From Chromobacterium sinusclupearum (GTDB lineage: Bacteria > Pseudomonadota > Gammaproteobacteria > Burkholderiales > Chromobacteriaceae): DNA of 64,000 nt. Under the pieces are notes generated by a model. That model worked only from the letters and a program-made list of their open reading frames with translations. It searched no databases and had not been told where the DNA came from. This document shows, one piece after another, positions 35,957 through 44,119 of the stretch. Within the stretch, counting starts at the first letter, position 1. Each line of letters begins with the position of its first letter. The DNA lies in assembly GCF_002902845.1 (NCBI RefSeq), contig NZ_PPTF01000107.1, positions 20,688-84,687 of the forward strand. Reading direction: 5' to 3'. A program made the translations under genes and the position numbers.

Positions 35957-36454
35957 TTGAACATCCGCATCACCGCCGCCCGGCCGCAGGATTCGGCCGA
36001 CATCCATCGTTTCATCACCGAACTGGCCATCTACGAGCGCGCCGAGCGTGAAATGGTGGCCAGCGTCGCCGACATCGAGGCCTCGCTGTTCGGCCCTAAA
36101 GCCAAGGCCCAAGCGCTGATGTGTCATGTTGACGGCGTACTGGCCGGCTTTGCCGTGTACTTCTTCAGCTATTCCACTTGGCTGGGCAAGAACGGACTGT
36201 ATCTGGAAGACCTGTACATCACGCCGGAAATGCGCGGCGCAGGCGCAGGCAAAGCGCTATTGAAATACTTGGCGCAATTGGCTTGCGAACACGATTGCGG
36301 ACGCTTCGAATGGAGCGTGCTGGACTGGAACCAGCCGGCGATAGACTTCTACCAGTCCATAGGCGCCAAGCCGCAGGCCGAATGGATACGCTACCGGCTG
36401 GCCGGAGACGATTTGCGCCGCTTCGCTCACGGCGAAGAAACGATAACTGCCTGA
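35957..36454 (+). CDS. SSAT-like GNAT acetyltransferase (diamine/thialysine type)
   Basis: A 165-residue GNAT protein that begins LNIRITAARPQDSADIHRFITELAIYE and contains YLEDLYITPEMRGAGAGKALLKYLA, the acetyl-CoA motif, and WSVLDWNQPAIDFYQSIGAKP, as in spermidine/spermine and thialysine acetyltransferases. It may acetylate polyamines or lysine analogues in the cytosol. The start is TTG at 35957, with AGGGAG 7 nt upstream; the same frame is open back to 35855, but that part overlaps pbpG and its terminator. A start at TTG implies modest expression. Confidence 0.85.
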   Translation: MNIRITAARPQDSADIHRFITELAIYERAEREMVASVADIEASLFGPKAKAQALMCHVDGVLAGFAVYFFSYSTWLGKNGLYLEDLYITPEMRGAGAGKALLKYLAQLACEHDCGRFEWSVLDWNQPAIDFYQSIGAKPQAEWIRYRLAGDDLRRFAHGEETITA

Positions 36455-36511
36455 TCAAGGGCGTGCCCACGCCTATGATCCGACTTGTCCGCCACCCACA
36501 GGAGAATCGAT

Positions 36512-37057
36512 ATGCGCCATACCCTGCTGATCGCCAGCCTGCTCGCCCTGCCGCTGGCCGCCCAGGCCGATGGTTTCAAACTGAGCAGCGCCAGCATAGC
36601 CGACGGCAAGCCGCTGAGCCTGCGCCAGGTATACAAGGGCTTCGGCTGCGAAGGCGGCAACGTCTCGCCGCAGCTGTCGTGGAGCGGCGCGCCGGCCGGG
36701 ACCAAGAGCTTCGCCATCACGGCCTATGACCCGGACGCGCCCACCGGCAGCGGCTGGTGGCACTGGACCGTGGTGAATCTGCCCGCCAACACGCATGCGC
36801 TGGCAGAAGGCGCCGGCAGCACAGGCGGCGCACTGCCGGAAGGCGCGGTGCAGGGCCGCACCGACTTCGGCGAATCGCGCTTCGGCGGCGCCTGCCCGCC
36901 GGTTGGCGACAAGCCGCACCGCTACCAATTCACCGTCTGGGCACTCAAGGTGGGCAAGCTGCCGGTGGACGCCAACGCCAGCGGCGCGCTGGTAGGCTTC
37001 ATGCTGAACGCCAACGCGCTGGGCAAGGCCAGCCTCACCGCCACTTACGGCCGCTGA
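36512..37057 (+). CDS. YbhB/YbcL-family (PEBP/Raf-kinase-inhibitor-like) protein
   Basis: A 181-residue protein with a signal peptide (LPLAAQA) and the phosphatidylethanolamine-binding-protein fold: DPDAPTGSGWWHWTVVNLP forms the ligand-pocket strand and KPHRYQFTVWAL matches the GxHRY motif. Bacterial members are mostly periplasmic and without proven function. The start at 36512 has AGGAGA in front; a frame-open ATG at 36485 lacks one. Two cysteines (in FGCEGG and FGGACPP) could form a disulfide, which suits export. Confidence 0.87.
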   Translation: MRHTLLIASLLALPLAAQADGFKLSSASIADGKPLSLRQVYKGFGCEGGNVSPQLSWSGAPAGTKSFAITAYDPDAPTGSGWWHWTVVNLPANTHALAEGAGSTGGALPEGAVQGRTDFGESRFGGACPPVGDKPHRYQFTVWALKVGKLPVDANASGALVGFMLNANALGKASLTATYGR

Positions 37058-37093
37058 TCCAACCGCGCGGGGGCATTTGCGCCCCCGCCGCCA

Positions 37094-38053
37094 TCAGGCC
37101 ACCGCATTGTCCAATCGCAACAGGCGCGCCTCGTCTACGCCCACGCCTATCTCGCCGCCAATGAAGAGCGAGTCTTGCCAACGCGCGGCCTCGCGCGCGG
37201 ACAGGCTCAGCGCCAGCTCCCCCGCCTGGGCAGCCACCTTGACCCGCGCGCCGTCCGGCAGCCAAGTCAGCTCGACGATGCGCGCCGGCGGCTGATCGGT
37301 CCCTAATAGAATGGCCTGGGGCGGGACCACGGCATGGGCCAGCACATTTTCGTAGCCGATGAAACGAGCCAACCAAGCGTGATTTGGCGCAGCCAGCAAG
37401 CGCTGCGGCGTATCGCATTGCAGCAACCGGCCATCCTTCAGCACCGCCACCCGATCCGCCAGCGCAAAGGCTTCGTCGCGATCATGCGTGACGATGATCA
37501 CCGGCACGCCAGCCTCGCGCAGCAGGCTGCGGAATTCGCGCTGCAGCTGCCGCCGCAGATCCGCGTCCAGGCTGGAGAACGGTTCGTCCAGCAACAATAG
37601 CCGCGGCTGCGTCGCCAGCGCCCGCGCCAGCGCCACCCGCTGCTGCTCGCCGCCGGACAGCGTCCACACCTTGCGCTTGGCATGATCGGCCAAGCCCACC
37701 CGCGACAGCATGGCCTGCGCCTGGCAAGCGGCTTCGCGTTTCGCCACACCCTGCTCGATCAGGCCGAACATCACATTGCCCAGCGCATCCAGGTGCGGAA
37801 ACAAGGCGAAGTCCTGGAACATCAGGGCAAAGCCGCGCCGCTCAGGCGGCAAGGCGGCCAGATCCACGCCGTCAAAGCGCAGCTCGCCGCTATCCGGCCG
37901 CTCCAGCCCGGCGACCATCTTCAGCAAGGTGCTTTTGCCGCAGCCGGACGGGCCCAGCAAGGCCAGGGTTTCGCCGGCTGCGACAGTCAGCGACACCTCA
38001 TCGGCCACTACGCGCGCGCCAAATCGTTTATTCAGGTTTCGCAGCGTCAGCAC
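37094..38053 (-). CDS. thiQ: Thiamine ABC transporter ATP-binding protein ThiQ
   Basis: A 319-residue ABC ATPase with Walker A GPSGCGKST, Q-loop, signature LSGGEQQRVALARA, Walker B LLLLDEPFSSLD and the His switch in IIVTHDRDEAF. The C-terminal 90 residues form an extra TOBE-like region, longer than in E. coli ThiQ and closer to the Fe3+/sulfate-type ATPases. The operon position behind thiB and thiP and the TPP riboswitch upstream point to thiamine rather than iron. It overlaps thiP by 26 nt. Confidence 0.85.
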   Translation of the reverse strand: MLTLRNLNKRFGARVVADEVSLTVAAGETLALLGPSGCGKSTLLKMVAGLERPDSGELRFDGVDLAALPPERRGFALMFQDFALFPHLDALGNVMFGLIEQGVAKREAACQAQAMLSRVGLADHAKRKVWTLSGGEQQRVALARALATQPRLLLLDEPFSSLDADLRRQLQREFRSLLREAGVPVIIVTHDRDEAFALADRVAVLKDGRLLQCDTPQRLLAAPNHAWLARFIGYENVLAHAVVPPQAILLGTDQPPARIVELTWLPDGARVKVAAQAGELALSLSAREAARWQDSLFIGGEIGVGVDEARLLRLDNAVA

Positions 38054-39593
38054 GGCTATTCTCCCAATGGCCGGCGCCGCCGGCGGTTTCGATGATCCAG
38101 AAAGCGATGACAGCCAGCAGCATCAACAGGCAGGACAGCTGCATCGCCGCGTCTGCGTTGGCCTGCCCCGGCCGCCCCAGCCGCTGGTAGATCAGGGTGG
38201 TCAGCGTCAGCCACTCCGGCCGCGACAAAAACAAGGTGACGGCGAACTCGCCCACCGCGGTGGCGGCGGCAAAAGCCAGGCCGCGCCGCAAGGCCGGCTG
38301 CAACAGCGGCCATTGCACGCGGCGGAACACGCGCCATGGGCTGGCGCCCAGGCTGCGCGCGGCTGCGCGCCAATGCGGCGGCTGTCCGTCCAGCGCGGTC
38401 AGCAGCGCCTTGGCCACAAAGGGATAGGCCAGCAAGGCATAAGCCGCCAGCAGCAAAGCCAGCGCGGCGGTCCATTGCGGATACAGCAGCAACAGGCCAA
38501 AGGCCACGCATACCGGCGAGATGACAAACGGCAGAAAAATCAGCGCGCGCAGCGGCAGGCTGCGGCCGCAAGCCCAGGCATGCGCCAGCCCCAGCGCGCC
38601 CGCGGCCAGCACGGTCAGGCCGGTGAAGCGGGCGCTGTTCCACAGCGCCAGCCGGGCATCGTCGTCCCATAGCGCCAGCCAGCCGGACGCGGCGGCCAGT
38701 CCGCGCCACAGCACGGCCAGGAGCGGCAGGCCGGCAAACAATAGCAAAGCCGCCAGCGCGGCAGACAACGCCAGCTTTTCCCTCAGTTTGGATACCGGCT
38801 TCAACGGCAGCGGCTCGACCTTGGCCGCCGTCGCCAGCTTCCGCGCCAGCCAGGCGTACAGCGCGGCGATGCCGCCGCACACCGCCAACACCAGCAAAGC
38901 CAGCGCGCCGGCGTCGGCCAGGTTCAGCTCGTAGGCCACCAGAGTATAGATTTCCACTTCCAGCGTGGCGTAACGCTGGCCGCCCAGGATCAGCGCCAGC
39001 CCGAAGCCGGAGAAGCAATACAGGAAGACCAGGCACAGGCTGGACAACAGCCAGGGCAAGGCCGCCGGCCATTCCACCCGCCAGAACGCCCGCCACGGCG
39101 TGGCGCCCAGCGTGCGCGCGGCGGCCAGCCGGCTGGCCGGCACCTGGGAGAAGCCATCGCAGCCGGCGCGCACCACCAGCGGCAGATTGAAGAACAGATT
39201 GCCGTACAACAGCAGCCACGGCGTGTCCTGCAGATTGACGCCGAACAGCCCCTGCGGACCGAACAGCGCCAGCACGCCCATCGCCGCCACCAGCGTCGGC
39301 ATCACGAAGGGCAGCATCAACAAGCGCAGCAGCAGGCCGCGGCCGGCAAAACGATAGCGCGCCAACAGCCAGGCCAGCGGCGCGCCCAGCAGCAGGCACA
39401 ACAAGGCGCTGGCGGCCGCCTGGCTCAGCGACCACAACAGGCGCCAGCGCAGATACGGATCGCTCAGCAGGCCGGGGCTGAACTGCAGGCCGCCCTCGGC
39501 CAGCAGCCGAAGCAGCGGCAAAATCGCCAGCAGGAATAGAAACAACAGGGGCAGGCCGGCGAGCGCCAGCCTGGGTACATCGAACCGCTTCAA
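38028..39593 (-). CDS. thiP: Thiamine ABC transporter permease ThiP
   Basis: A 521-residue fused permease with two binding-protein-dependent transport domains, each with about six membrane helices and an EAA-like loop (AAARTLGATPWRAFWRVEWP and AAARSLGASPWRVFRRVQWP). The fused form is typical of ThiP and FbpB. I place the start at TTG 39593, where TTGA overlaps the stop of the acetyltransferase gene and GGAG lies 7 nt upstream. The ATG at 39617 would overlap that gene by 28 nt and has no better ribosome site. Confidence 0.87.
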   Translation of the reverse strand: MKRFDVPRLALAGLPLLFLFLLAILPLLRLLAEGGLQFSPGLLSDPYLRWRLLWSLSQAAASALLCLLLGAPLAWLLARYRFAGRGLLLRLLMLPFVMPTLVAAMGVLALFGPQGLFGVNLQDTPWLLLYGNLFFNLPLVVRAGCDGFSQVPASRLAAARTLGATPWRAFWRVEWPAALPWLLSSLCLVFLYCFSGFGLALILGGQRYATLEVEIYTLVAYELNLADAGALALLVLAVCGGIAALYAWLARKLATAAKVEPLPLKPVSKLREKLALSAALAALLLFAGLPLLAVLWRGLAAASGWLALWDDDARLALWNSARFTGLTVLAAGALGLAHAWACGRSLPLRALIFLPFVISPVCVAFGLLLLYPQWTAALALLLAAYALLAYPFVAKALLTALDGQPPHWRAAARSLGASPWRVFRRVQWPLLQPALRRGLAFAAATAVGEFAVTLFLSRPEWLTLTTLIYQRLGRPGQANADAAMQLSCLLMLLAVIAFWIIETAGGAGHWENSRADAAKPE

Positions 39594-40141
39594 ACAAGCA
39601 CTCCAGACAACGGCCAATCAGCCGTCAATACATCCTCGCAACCATCTTCGTCGCGCACCTGGCCCACCTTGGCGAAGCCCAGTTGCGCCGCCAAGGCGTG
39701 CGATGGGAGATTGCCCGGCTCGATCGACAACACCAGCCGCGCCACGCCGCCCTGCTCCACCGCCCAACCGGCCATCGCCAGCAGCGCCTCGCGGGCATAA
39801 CCCTGGCGGCGGAAGGCCGGGTACACCGCGTAGCCCAGCTCCACGTCGCCATAGCCGTTCAGGTACGGATGGCCGGGCATGGTGTGGAAATTGATGTGGC
39901 CGACCATGGCCAGATCGTCGCGACGCAGCATCGCGCGCACCGACCACGGCGCGTAAGCCGGGTCTTCCGCCATGTCCTGCAGCCGCATCGCCATCAGCGG
40001 CCGCTCCGCCAGCCAGTCGGCGGGGAGCGGGCAACCCAGCTGCGCGGCCGCGGCGCTTGGGTCGCCGTACAGGCAAGTCTGCAAAAAGTCTGCATCCAGG
40101 TGGCGCAAGATCAGGCGGGGACTGATGATGTCAGCGATCAT
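39590..40141 (-). CDS. RimJ/RimL-type GNAT acetyltransferase inside the thiamine operon
   Basis: A 183-residue GNAT protein of the RimJ/RimL/RimI class: SPRLILRHLDADF at the N-terminus, DVELGYAVYPAFRRQGYAREALLAMAGWAVEQ as the acetyl-CoA motif, and LVLSIEPGNLPSHALAAQLGFAKVG as motif B. The start at 40141 has GGAGA 8 nt upstream; frame-open Met codons at 40162 and 40201 do not. It lies 56 nt after thiB and overlaps thiP, so the riboswitch should control it too. The substrate is unknown; a link to thiamine is only suggested by position. Confidence 0.85.
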   Translation of the reverse strand: MIADIISPRLILRHLDADFLQTCLYGDPSAAAAQLGCPLPADWLAERPLMAMRLQDMAEDPAYAPWSVRAMLRRDDLAMVGHINFHTMPGHPYLNGYGDVELGYAVYPAFRRQGYAREALLAMAGWAVEQGGVARLVLSIEPGNLPSHALAAQLGFAKVGQVRDEDGCEDVLTADWPLSGVLV

Positions 40142-40197
40142 CCTGTTTCTCCAGATTGTCATGATCGAATCATGGCAGAAACCGGCCGCTTCAGGCA

Positions 40198-41214
40198 TCA
40201 ATTACCAGACTTCAACACCACCCGCGTCCAGCGGCTGACCCAGCCGCGCTGCTTGGCGGCCAGCGTGGCGCTGTCGGGGGTGTCATGCACAGTGGGCTGC
40301 TCGGCATGCTTGAACACCGGGTCCAGCGCGATATTGTCCATCGCCGGGTACATCCACATTTGCGTCGGGATGGCCTTTTGCACCGCGTCCGAGCGCAGGA
40401 AGGCGATGAACTGTTGCGCCAGCTTCGGCTCCTTGCCGCCCTTGACCAGCGCCGCGCCTTCCACTTGGCGGAACACCGTGCCCGGCAACAGCAGGTTGCC
40501 GGTCGGGGCATCCGTCAGCTTTTCCTTGCTGTAGAACACTTCGGCCGCCGGGCTGGTGGCGTAGCTGACCACGATGGGCCGGCCGCCGCCGTTCTTGGAG
40601 AAGTCGGTGTAATACGCTTCGGTCCAGCCCTTGCTGACCTTCAGGCCGTTGTCGCGCAGCTTGCCCCACAGCGCGAAGGCTTTGTCCTCGCCCAACGCGT
40701 GGATGGTCGCGGCCAGAAAAGCCAGGCCAGGACTGGACGTGGCCGGATTTTCCACCACCAGCAGGTTTTTGTAGGCCGGCAACGTCAGGTCGTTCAGGGA
40801 CTTAGGCAAGGGCAGCTTGTTCTTGGCGAACCAGGCCTTGTCGTAGTTCAAGGTGACATAGCCGTAGTCGATGGCGGCTGCGCCCGGCAGGCTAACCTTG
40901 CCGCCGCGAGCCAGATCGGCCGGCAGCGGCGCCAGCGCGCCGGCTTGCTCGGCCTTGCCGATCAGGCTGTTGTCGATGCCGAACACCACATCGGCAATCG
41001 GCGCGGACTTGGTCAGAATCAGCTTGTTGACCATCTCGCCGGCATCGCCGGCCTTGATGATGGACACCTTGGCGCCGGTCTGCTTTTCAAAGGCCGCCAG
41101 CAGCGGCTTGTCCACGCTGAAGGAGCTATGCGCCAGCACGCGCAACTCGGCGGCTTGGACGGAAAGGCCGGACAGGCTCAGGGCAAGGACAACAAGCTTG
41201 GGAAACCACTTCAT
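40198..41214 (-). CDS. thiB: Thiamine-binding periplasmic protein ThiB
   Basis: A 338-residue periplasmic binding protein with signal peptide (LSVQA before AELRVLAHSSF). It shows the ThiB-like elements ADVVFGIDNSLIGKAEQAG and the WTEAYYTDF and RPIVVSYATSPAAEV segments, which in E. coli ThiB form the thiamine pocket. It delivers thiamine (and probably its phosphates) to ThiP. The ATG at 41214 has GGAG 8 nt before it; the frame-open ATG at 41244 falls inside the leader hairpins. First gene behind the TPP riboswitch. Confidence 0.92.
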   Translation of the reverse strand: MKWFPKLVVLALSLSGLSVQAAELRVLAHSSFSVDKPLLAAFEKQTGAKVSIIKAGDAGEMVNKLILTKSAPIADVVFGIDNSLIGKAEQAGALAPLPADLARGGKVSLPGAAAIDYGYVTLNYDKAWFAKNKLPLPKSLNDLTLPAYKNLLVVENPATSSPGLAFLAATIHALGEDKAFALWGKLRDNGLKVSKGWTEAYYTDFSKNGGGRPIVVSYATSPAAEVFYSKEKLTDAPTGNLLLPGTVFRQVEGAALVKGGKEPKLAQQFIAFLRSDAVQKAIPTQMWMYPAMDNIALDPVFKHAEQPTVHDTPDSATLAAKQRGWVSRWTRVVLKSGN

Positions 41215-41220
41215 GAAATT

Positions 41221-41241
41221 CTCCGTACAGAAACGACGGAG
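41221..41241 (-). promoter_or_regulatory. Shine-Dalgarno-sequestering hairpin of thiB
   Basis: The stem CTCCGT/ACGGAG with a 9-nt loop contains the GGAG ribosome site of thiB in its 3' arm. It lies just past the aptamer and could be the expression platform of a riboswitch that works on translation. A second stem, GCGGGA/TCCCGC at 41253-41268, lies between it and the aptamer; neither is followed by a U-run. Confidence 0.6.
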
Positions 41242-41267
41242 CAAGCGGGCATGCGGGAGACTTCCCG

Positions 41268-41350
41268 CGCATCACGCTCCCTCCGCTGGCATGACCCAGA
41301 TCAGGTTCTCAGGGTGTCTCTCAGCCCGCATGGCGGGCACCCCCGGTGAT
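41268..41350 (-). ncRNA. TPP riboswitch (THI element)
   Basis: Read on the minus strand, the leader contains GGGGGTGCC, GGCTGAGAGACACCC, GAACCTGATCTGGGTCATG and CCAGCGGAGGGA, in this order. These are the conserved core of the thiamine pyrophosphate aptamer, including the CUGAGA pyrimidine-binding bulge and the GCGGAGGGA end. It precedes thiB, so TPP should turn down thiamine uptake when abundant. Confidence 0.95.
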
Positions 41351-41358
41351 AGGGCCAC

Positions 41359-41364
41359 AGTATA
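41359..41364 (-). promoter_or_regulatory. Possible -10 element of the thi operon
   Basis: TATACT on the minus strand ends 9 nt before the 5' end of the aptamer, where a transcript start would be expected. The -35 zone (AAGTTG at 41387-41382, 17-nt spacing) is weak. Confidence 0.45.
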
Positions 41365-41483
41365 ACGGAGAATACGGCAAACAACTTAACACTCTGTCCC
41401 ATTCGCTTAATACCGCAGCGAAAAGTAGCCACTATGCTGACATCGCTCGCTCAAGAATCCACCCGAAAAGGGGGAAGACAACC

Positions 41484-42926
41484 ATGAAACGAATCCTGCT
41501 GGCCGCCGCCCTGTGCGGCCTGCCCTTGTGCGCCCTGGCCGACATCGGCGTAGACGGCGCGCGCCACCTGCTGCTTCGCACCGGCTTCGGCGCCAATCCG
41601 GCGCAAATCGCCGTTTTCGCGCCGCTGAGCCGCGAGGCGGCGGTGGACAAGATTCTGGCCGGCGCGCGCACTCAGGCCATCACGCCTCCGCCGGGTTGGG
41701 CCAATGAGCCGTTCGAACGCCCCGGCCAGCCCGGCCTCTCAGAAGAGCAGAAAAAAGCGCTGCAGCAGGAGCGCAACCAGCACGCGGTGGAGCTGCGCAG
41801 CTGGTGGCTGACCGAAATGCGCAACACGCCGTCGCCATTGACGGAGAAAATGACCCTGTTCTGGCACAACCATTTCGTGTCGGCGCTGGACAAGGTGCGC
41901 TCGCCGCAAATGATGTACCAGCAGAACCTGCTGCTGCGCCACTACGCACTGGGCGACTTCGGCCAGCTCTTGCATGCGGTGGCGCGCGATCCGGCGATGA
42001 TGCGTTATCTGGATACCGCCAATAACCGCAAGGAGCAGCCGAATGAGAACTTCGCGCGCGAAGTGATGGAGCTGTTCACGCTGGGCGAGGGCCACTACAC
42101 GGAGCAGGATATCCGCGAAGCGGCGCGCGCCTTCACCGGCTGGGGCCTGGACCATGACGACCAATTCATCGTCCGCCCGCGGCTGCGCGACACCGGCGAC
42201 AAGCTAATCTTCGGCCAGCGCGGCAATTTCGACGGCGACGACGTGGTCGATCTGTTGCTGCAGCAGCCGCAAACCTCGGTATTCATCACCAACAAGCTGT
42301 GGCGCAATTTTGTATCGCCCACGCCGGACGCCGCTGCGGTCAACAAGCTGGCGGCCGACTTCCGCCGCAATCATTATCAGTTAAAGCCCTTGATGCGCGC
42401 GCTGCTGCTGACGCCGCAGTTCTGGCGCAGCCAGGGCCAACTGGTGAAATCGCCGGTGGAACTGACGGTCGGCACGCTGGTGACGTTTGACCTGATGCCG
42501 CCGGATTGGCGCGTGATCGCCGGGCTGAACCGCCAACTGGAGCAGGACGTGTTCGCGCCGCCCAATGTCAAAGGCTGGCCCGGCGGCGAAGCCTGGATCA
42601 ACAGCGCCACCCTGCTGACACGCAAGCAGTTTCTGGACCGCATCACCCACGACGCCGCCCCGGCGCGCGACGCCTTCGCCCAAGCGGACGGCAGCATGAA
42701 CGAGATGGCGGGCCGCGAAGCGAGGATCAACCGCTTCGTCGCCAAGGGCGTGGCGTCGATGAAGCTGCAGCCGGACGAATGGGCTGCCATCTATGACGTG
42801 AAGAGCGCGTCCGACGCGGCGCGGATGCTGCTGGCGGTGCCGCCGGCCAATCCCTTGCCGCAGGGAGAAAGCGGCGCCAAGGCCATCGCCCAGTTGCTGA
42901 TGGACCCGTCCTACCAGGTGGAATGA
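41484..42926 (+). CDS. DUF1800-family protein
   Basis: A 480-residue exported protein with signal peptide (MKRILLAAALCGLPLCALA). Family elements are visible: HLLLRTGFGANP at the start of the mature part, LTEKMTLFWHNHFVSALDKV, NENFAREVMELFTLGEGHYTEQDIREAARAFTGW, and NVKGWPGGEAWINSATLLTRK. The biochemical role is unknown. DUF1800 and DUF1501 genes are found together in many bacteria, as here. The start at 41484 has GGGGGAAG in front and gives the signal peptide; the longer frame runs into the thi promoter region. Confidence 0.9.
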   Translation: MKRILLAAALCGLPLCALADIGVDGARHLLLRTGFGANPAQIAVFAPLSREAAVDKILAGARTQAITPPPGWANEPFERPGQPGLSEEQKKALQQERNQHAVELRSWWLTEMRNTPSPLTEKMTLFWHNHFVSALDKVRSPQMMYQQNLLLRHYALGDFGQLLHAVARDPAMMRYLDTANNRKEQPNENFAREVMELFTLGEGHYTEQDIREAARAFTGWGLDHDDQFIVRPRLRDTGDKLIFGQRGNFDGDDVVDLLLQQPQTSVFITNKLWRNFVSPTPDAAAVNKLAADFRRNHYQLKPLMRALLLTPQFWRSQGQLVKSPVELTVGTLVTFDLMPPDWRVIAGLNRQLEQDVFAPPNVKGWPGGEAWINSATLLTRKQFLDRITHDAAPARDAFAQADGSMNEMAGREARINRFVAKGVASMKLQPDEWAAIYDVKSASDAARMLLAVPPANPLPQGESGAKAIAQLLMDPSYQVE

Positions 42927-42936
42927 GGAGCCTGCC

Positions 42937-44115
42937 ATGTTCAAACGACGCGAATTCCTGAAAGCCGCCGGCGCGGGACTGATGATGACGGTGCTGCCCA
43001 ATCTGTCCTGGGCGCTGGCGCCGGCAGGCTACAAACGGCTCTTGGTGCTGGTGGAGCTCAAAGGCGGCAACGACGGCCTCAACACCGTGGTGCCCTACGC
43101 CAGCGCCGACTACTACCGGCTGCGCCCCGGCATCGCCATCGCCCGCGAGCAGGTGCTGCAGCTCAATGGCGAAATCGGCCTGCACCCTTCCCTGGCGCCG
43201 CTGATGCCGCTGTGGCAGGACAAGCAGCTGGCGTTGCTGCAGAGCGTGGGCTATCCCGACCCGAATCTGTCGCACTTCCGCTCAATTGAAATCTGGGATA
43301 CCGCCTCGGCCAGCCAGCAATTCCTGACCGAAGGCTGGCTGACGCGGCTGTTCCGCGAGCAGCCAACGCCGAAGAACTTCGCTGCCGATGGCGTAGTGCT
43401 GTCCAGCCAGGTGCTGGGACCGCTCGATGGCGGCTCGCGCGCCGTGGTGCTGTCGAATCCGCAGGACTTCGCGCGCCAGGCCAAGCTGGTGGCTGACCAA
43501 CAGCCGGGCCACGCCGGCTCGGCGCTGGAGCACATCCTGAAAGTGGAAGGCGATATCCGTCAGGCCGCCGCCAGCCTGGCCCCGCTGCCGCGCACCGCGG
43601 CAAGCGAATCGCCCACCACCGGCCCCAAACCCAACGGCGGCTTCGGCAACGCGGTGCGCACCCTGACCGACACGCTGTCGCGCGGCGTGGATATTGCGGT
43701 GGCGCGCATCACGCTGACCGGTTTCGACACCCACGGCAACCAGCAGCCGACGCAGGCGCGGCTGCTGGCCGAACTGGCCGATGGCCTGGCGCAGCTAAGA
43801 AGCGAGATGACGCGGCTGGGCCGCTGGGACGACACGCTGGTGCTGACCTACGCCGAATTCGGCCGCCGCCCGCGCGAGAACGGCAATCGCGGCACGGATC
43901 ACGGCACGGCCAATGTGCACTTCGCGCTGGGCGGCCGCGTCAACGGCGGGCTATACGGCTCCACGCCGCAGCTGGCCGGCGTCAGCGAGGGCAATCTGCC
44001 GCATGCGATAGATTTTCGCCAGGTCTACGCCACGGCGATGGAGAGCTGGTGGGGCAAGGACAGCCGCAATGTGCTGGGGAGCCGCTTTTCCACCCTGACG
44101 TTGTTGCGCGCTTGA
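42937..44115 (+). CDS. DUF1501-family protein with twin-arginine signal
   Basis: A 392-residue protein starting MFKRREFLKAAGAG, a Tat signal (R-R-E-F-L-K), so it is probably exported folded. The body has LVLVELKGGNDGLNTVVPY, then FDTHGNQQPTQ and TYAEFGRRPRENGNRGTDHGTANVHFALGG, the DUF1501 signatures. The family is related to the alkaline-phosphatase/sulfatase fold, and the DTHG, EFGR and DHG motifs look like metal ligands. Function unknown. It lies 10 nt after the DUF1800 gene; the two are a conserved pair. Confidence 0.9.
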   Translation: MFKRREFLKAAGAGLMMTVLPNLSWALAPAGYKRLLVLVELKGGNDGLNTVVPYASADYYRLRPGIAIAREQVLQLNGEIGLHPSLAPLMPLWQDKQLALLQSVGYPDPNLSHFRSIEIWDTASASQQFLTEGWLTRLFREQPTPKNFAADGVVLSSQVLGPLDGGSRAVVLSNPQDFARQAKLVADQQPGHAGSALEHILKVEGDIRQAAASLAPLPRTAASESPTTGPKPNGGFGNAVRTLTDTLSRGVDIAVARITLTGFDTHGNQQPTQARLLAELADGLAQLRSEMTRLGRWDDTLVLTYAEFGRRPRENGNRGTDHGTANVHFALGGRVNGGLYGSTPQLAGVSEGNLPHAIDFRQVYATAMESWWGKDSRNVLGSRFSTLTLLRA

Positions 44116-44119
44116 ACCT

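Noticed and set aside
39593..39617. ATG at 39617 as the thiP start
   Set aside because: It overlaps the acetyltransferase gene by 28 nt without a good ribosome site, while TTG at 39593 has GGAG 7 nt upstream and a 4-nt coupling overlap.
37094..41214. Ferric iron (Fbp-type) transporter instead of thiamine transporter
   Set aside because: The fused permease and TOBE-like ATPase tail would fit iron uptake too, but the TPP aptamer in the leader and the ThiB-like binding protein decide for thiamine.
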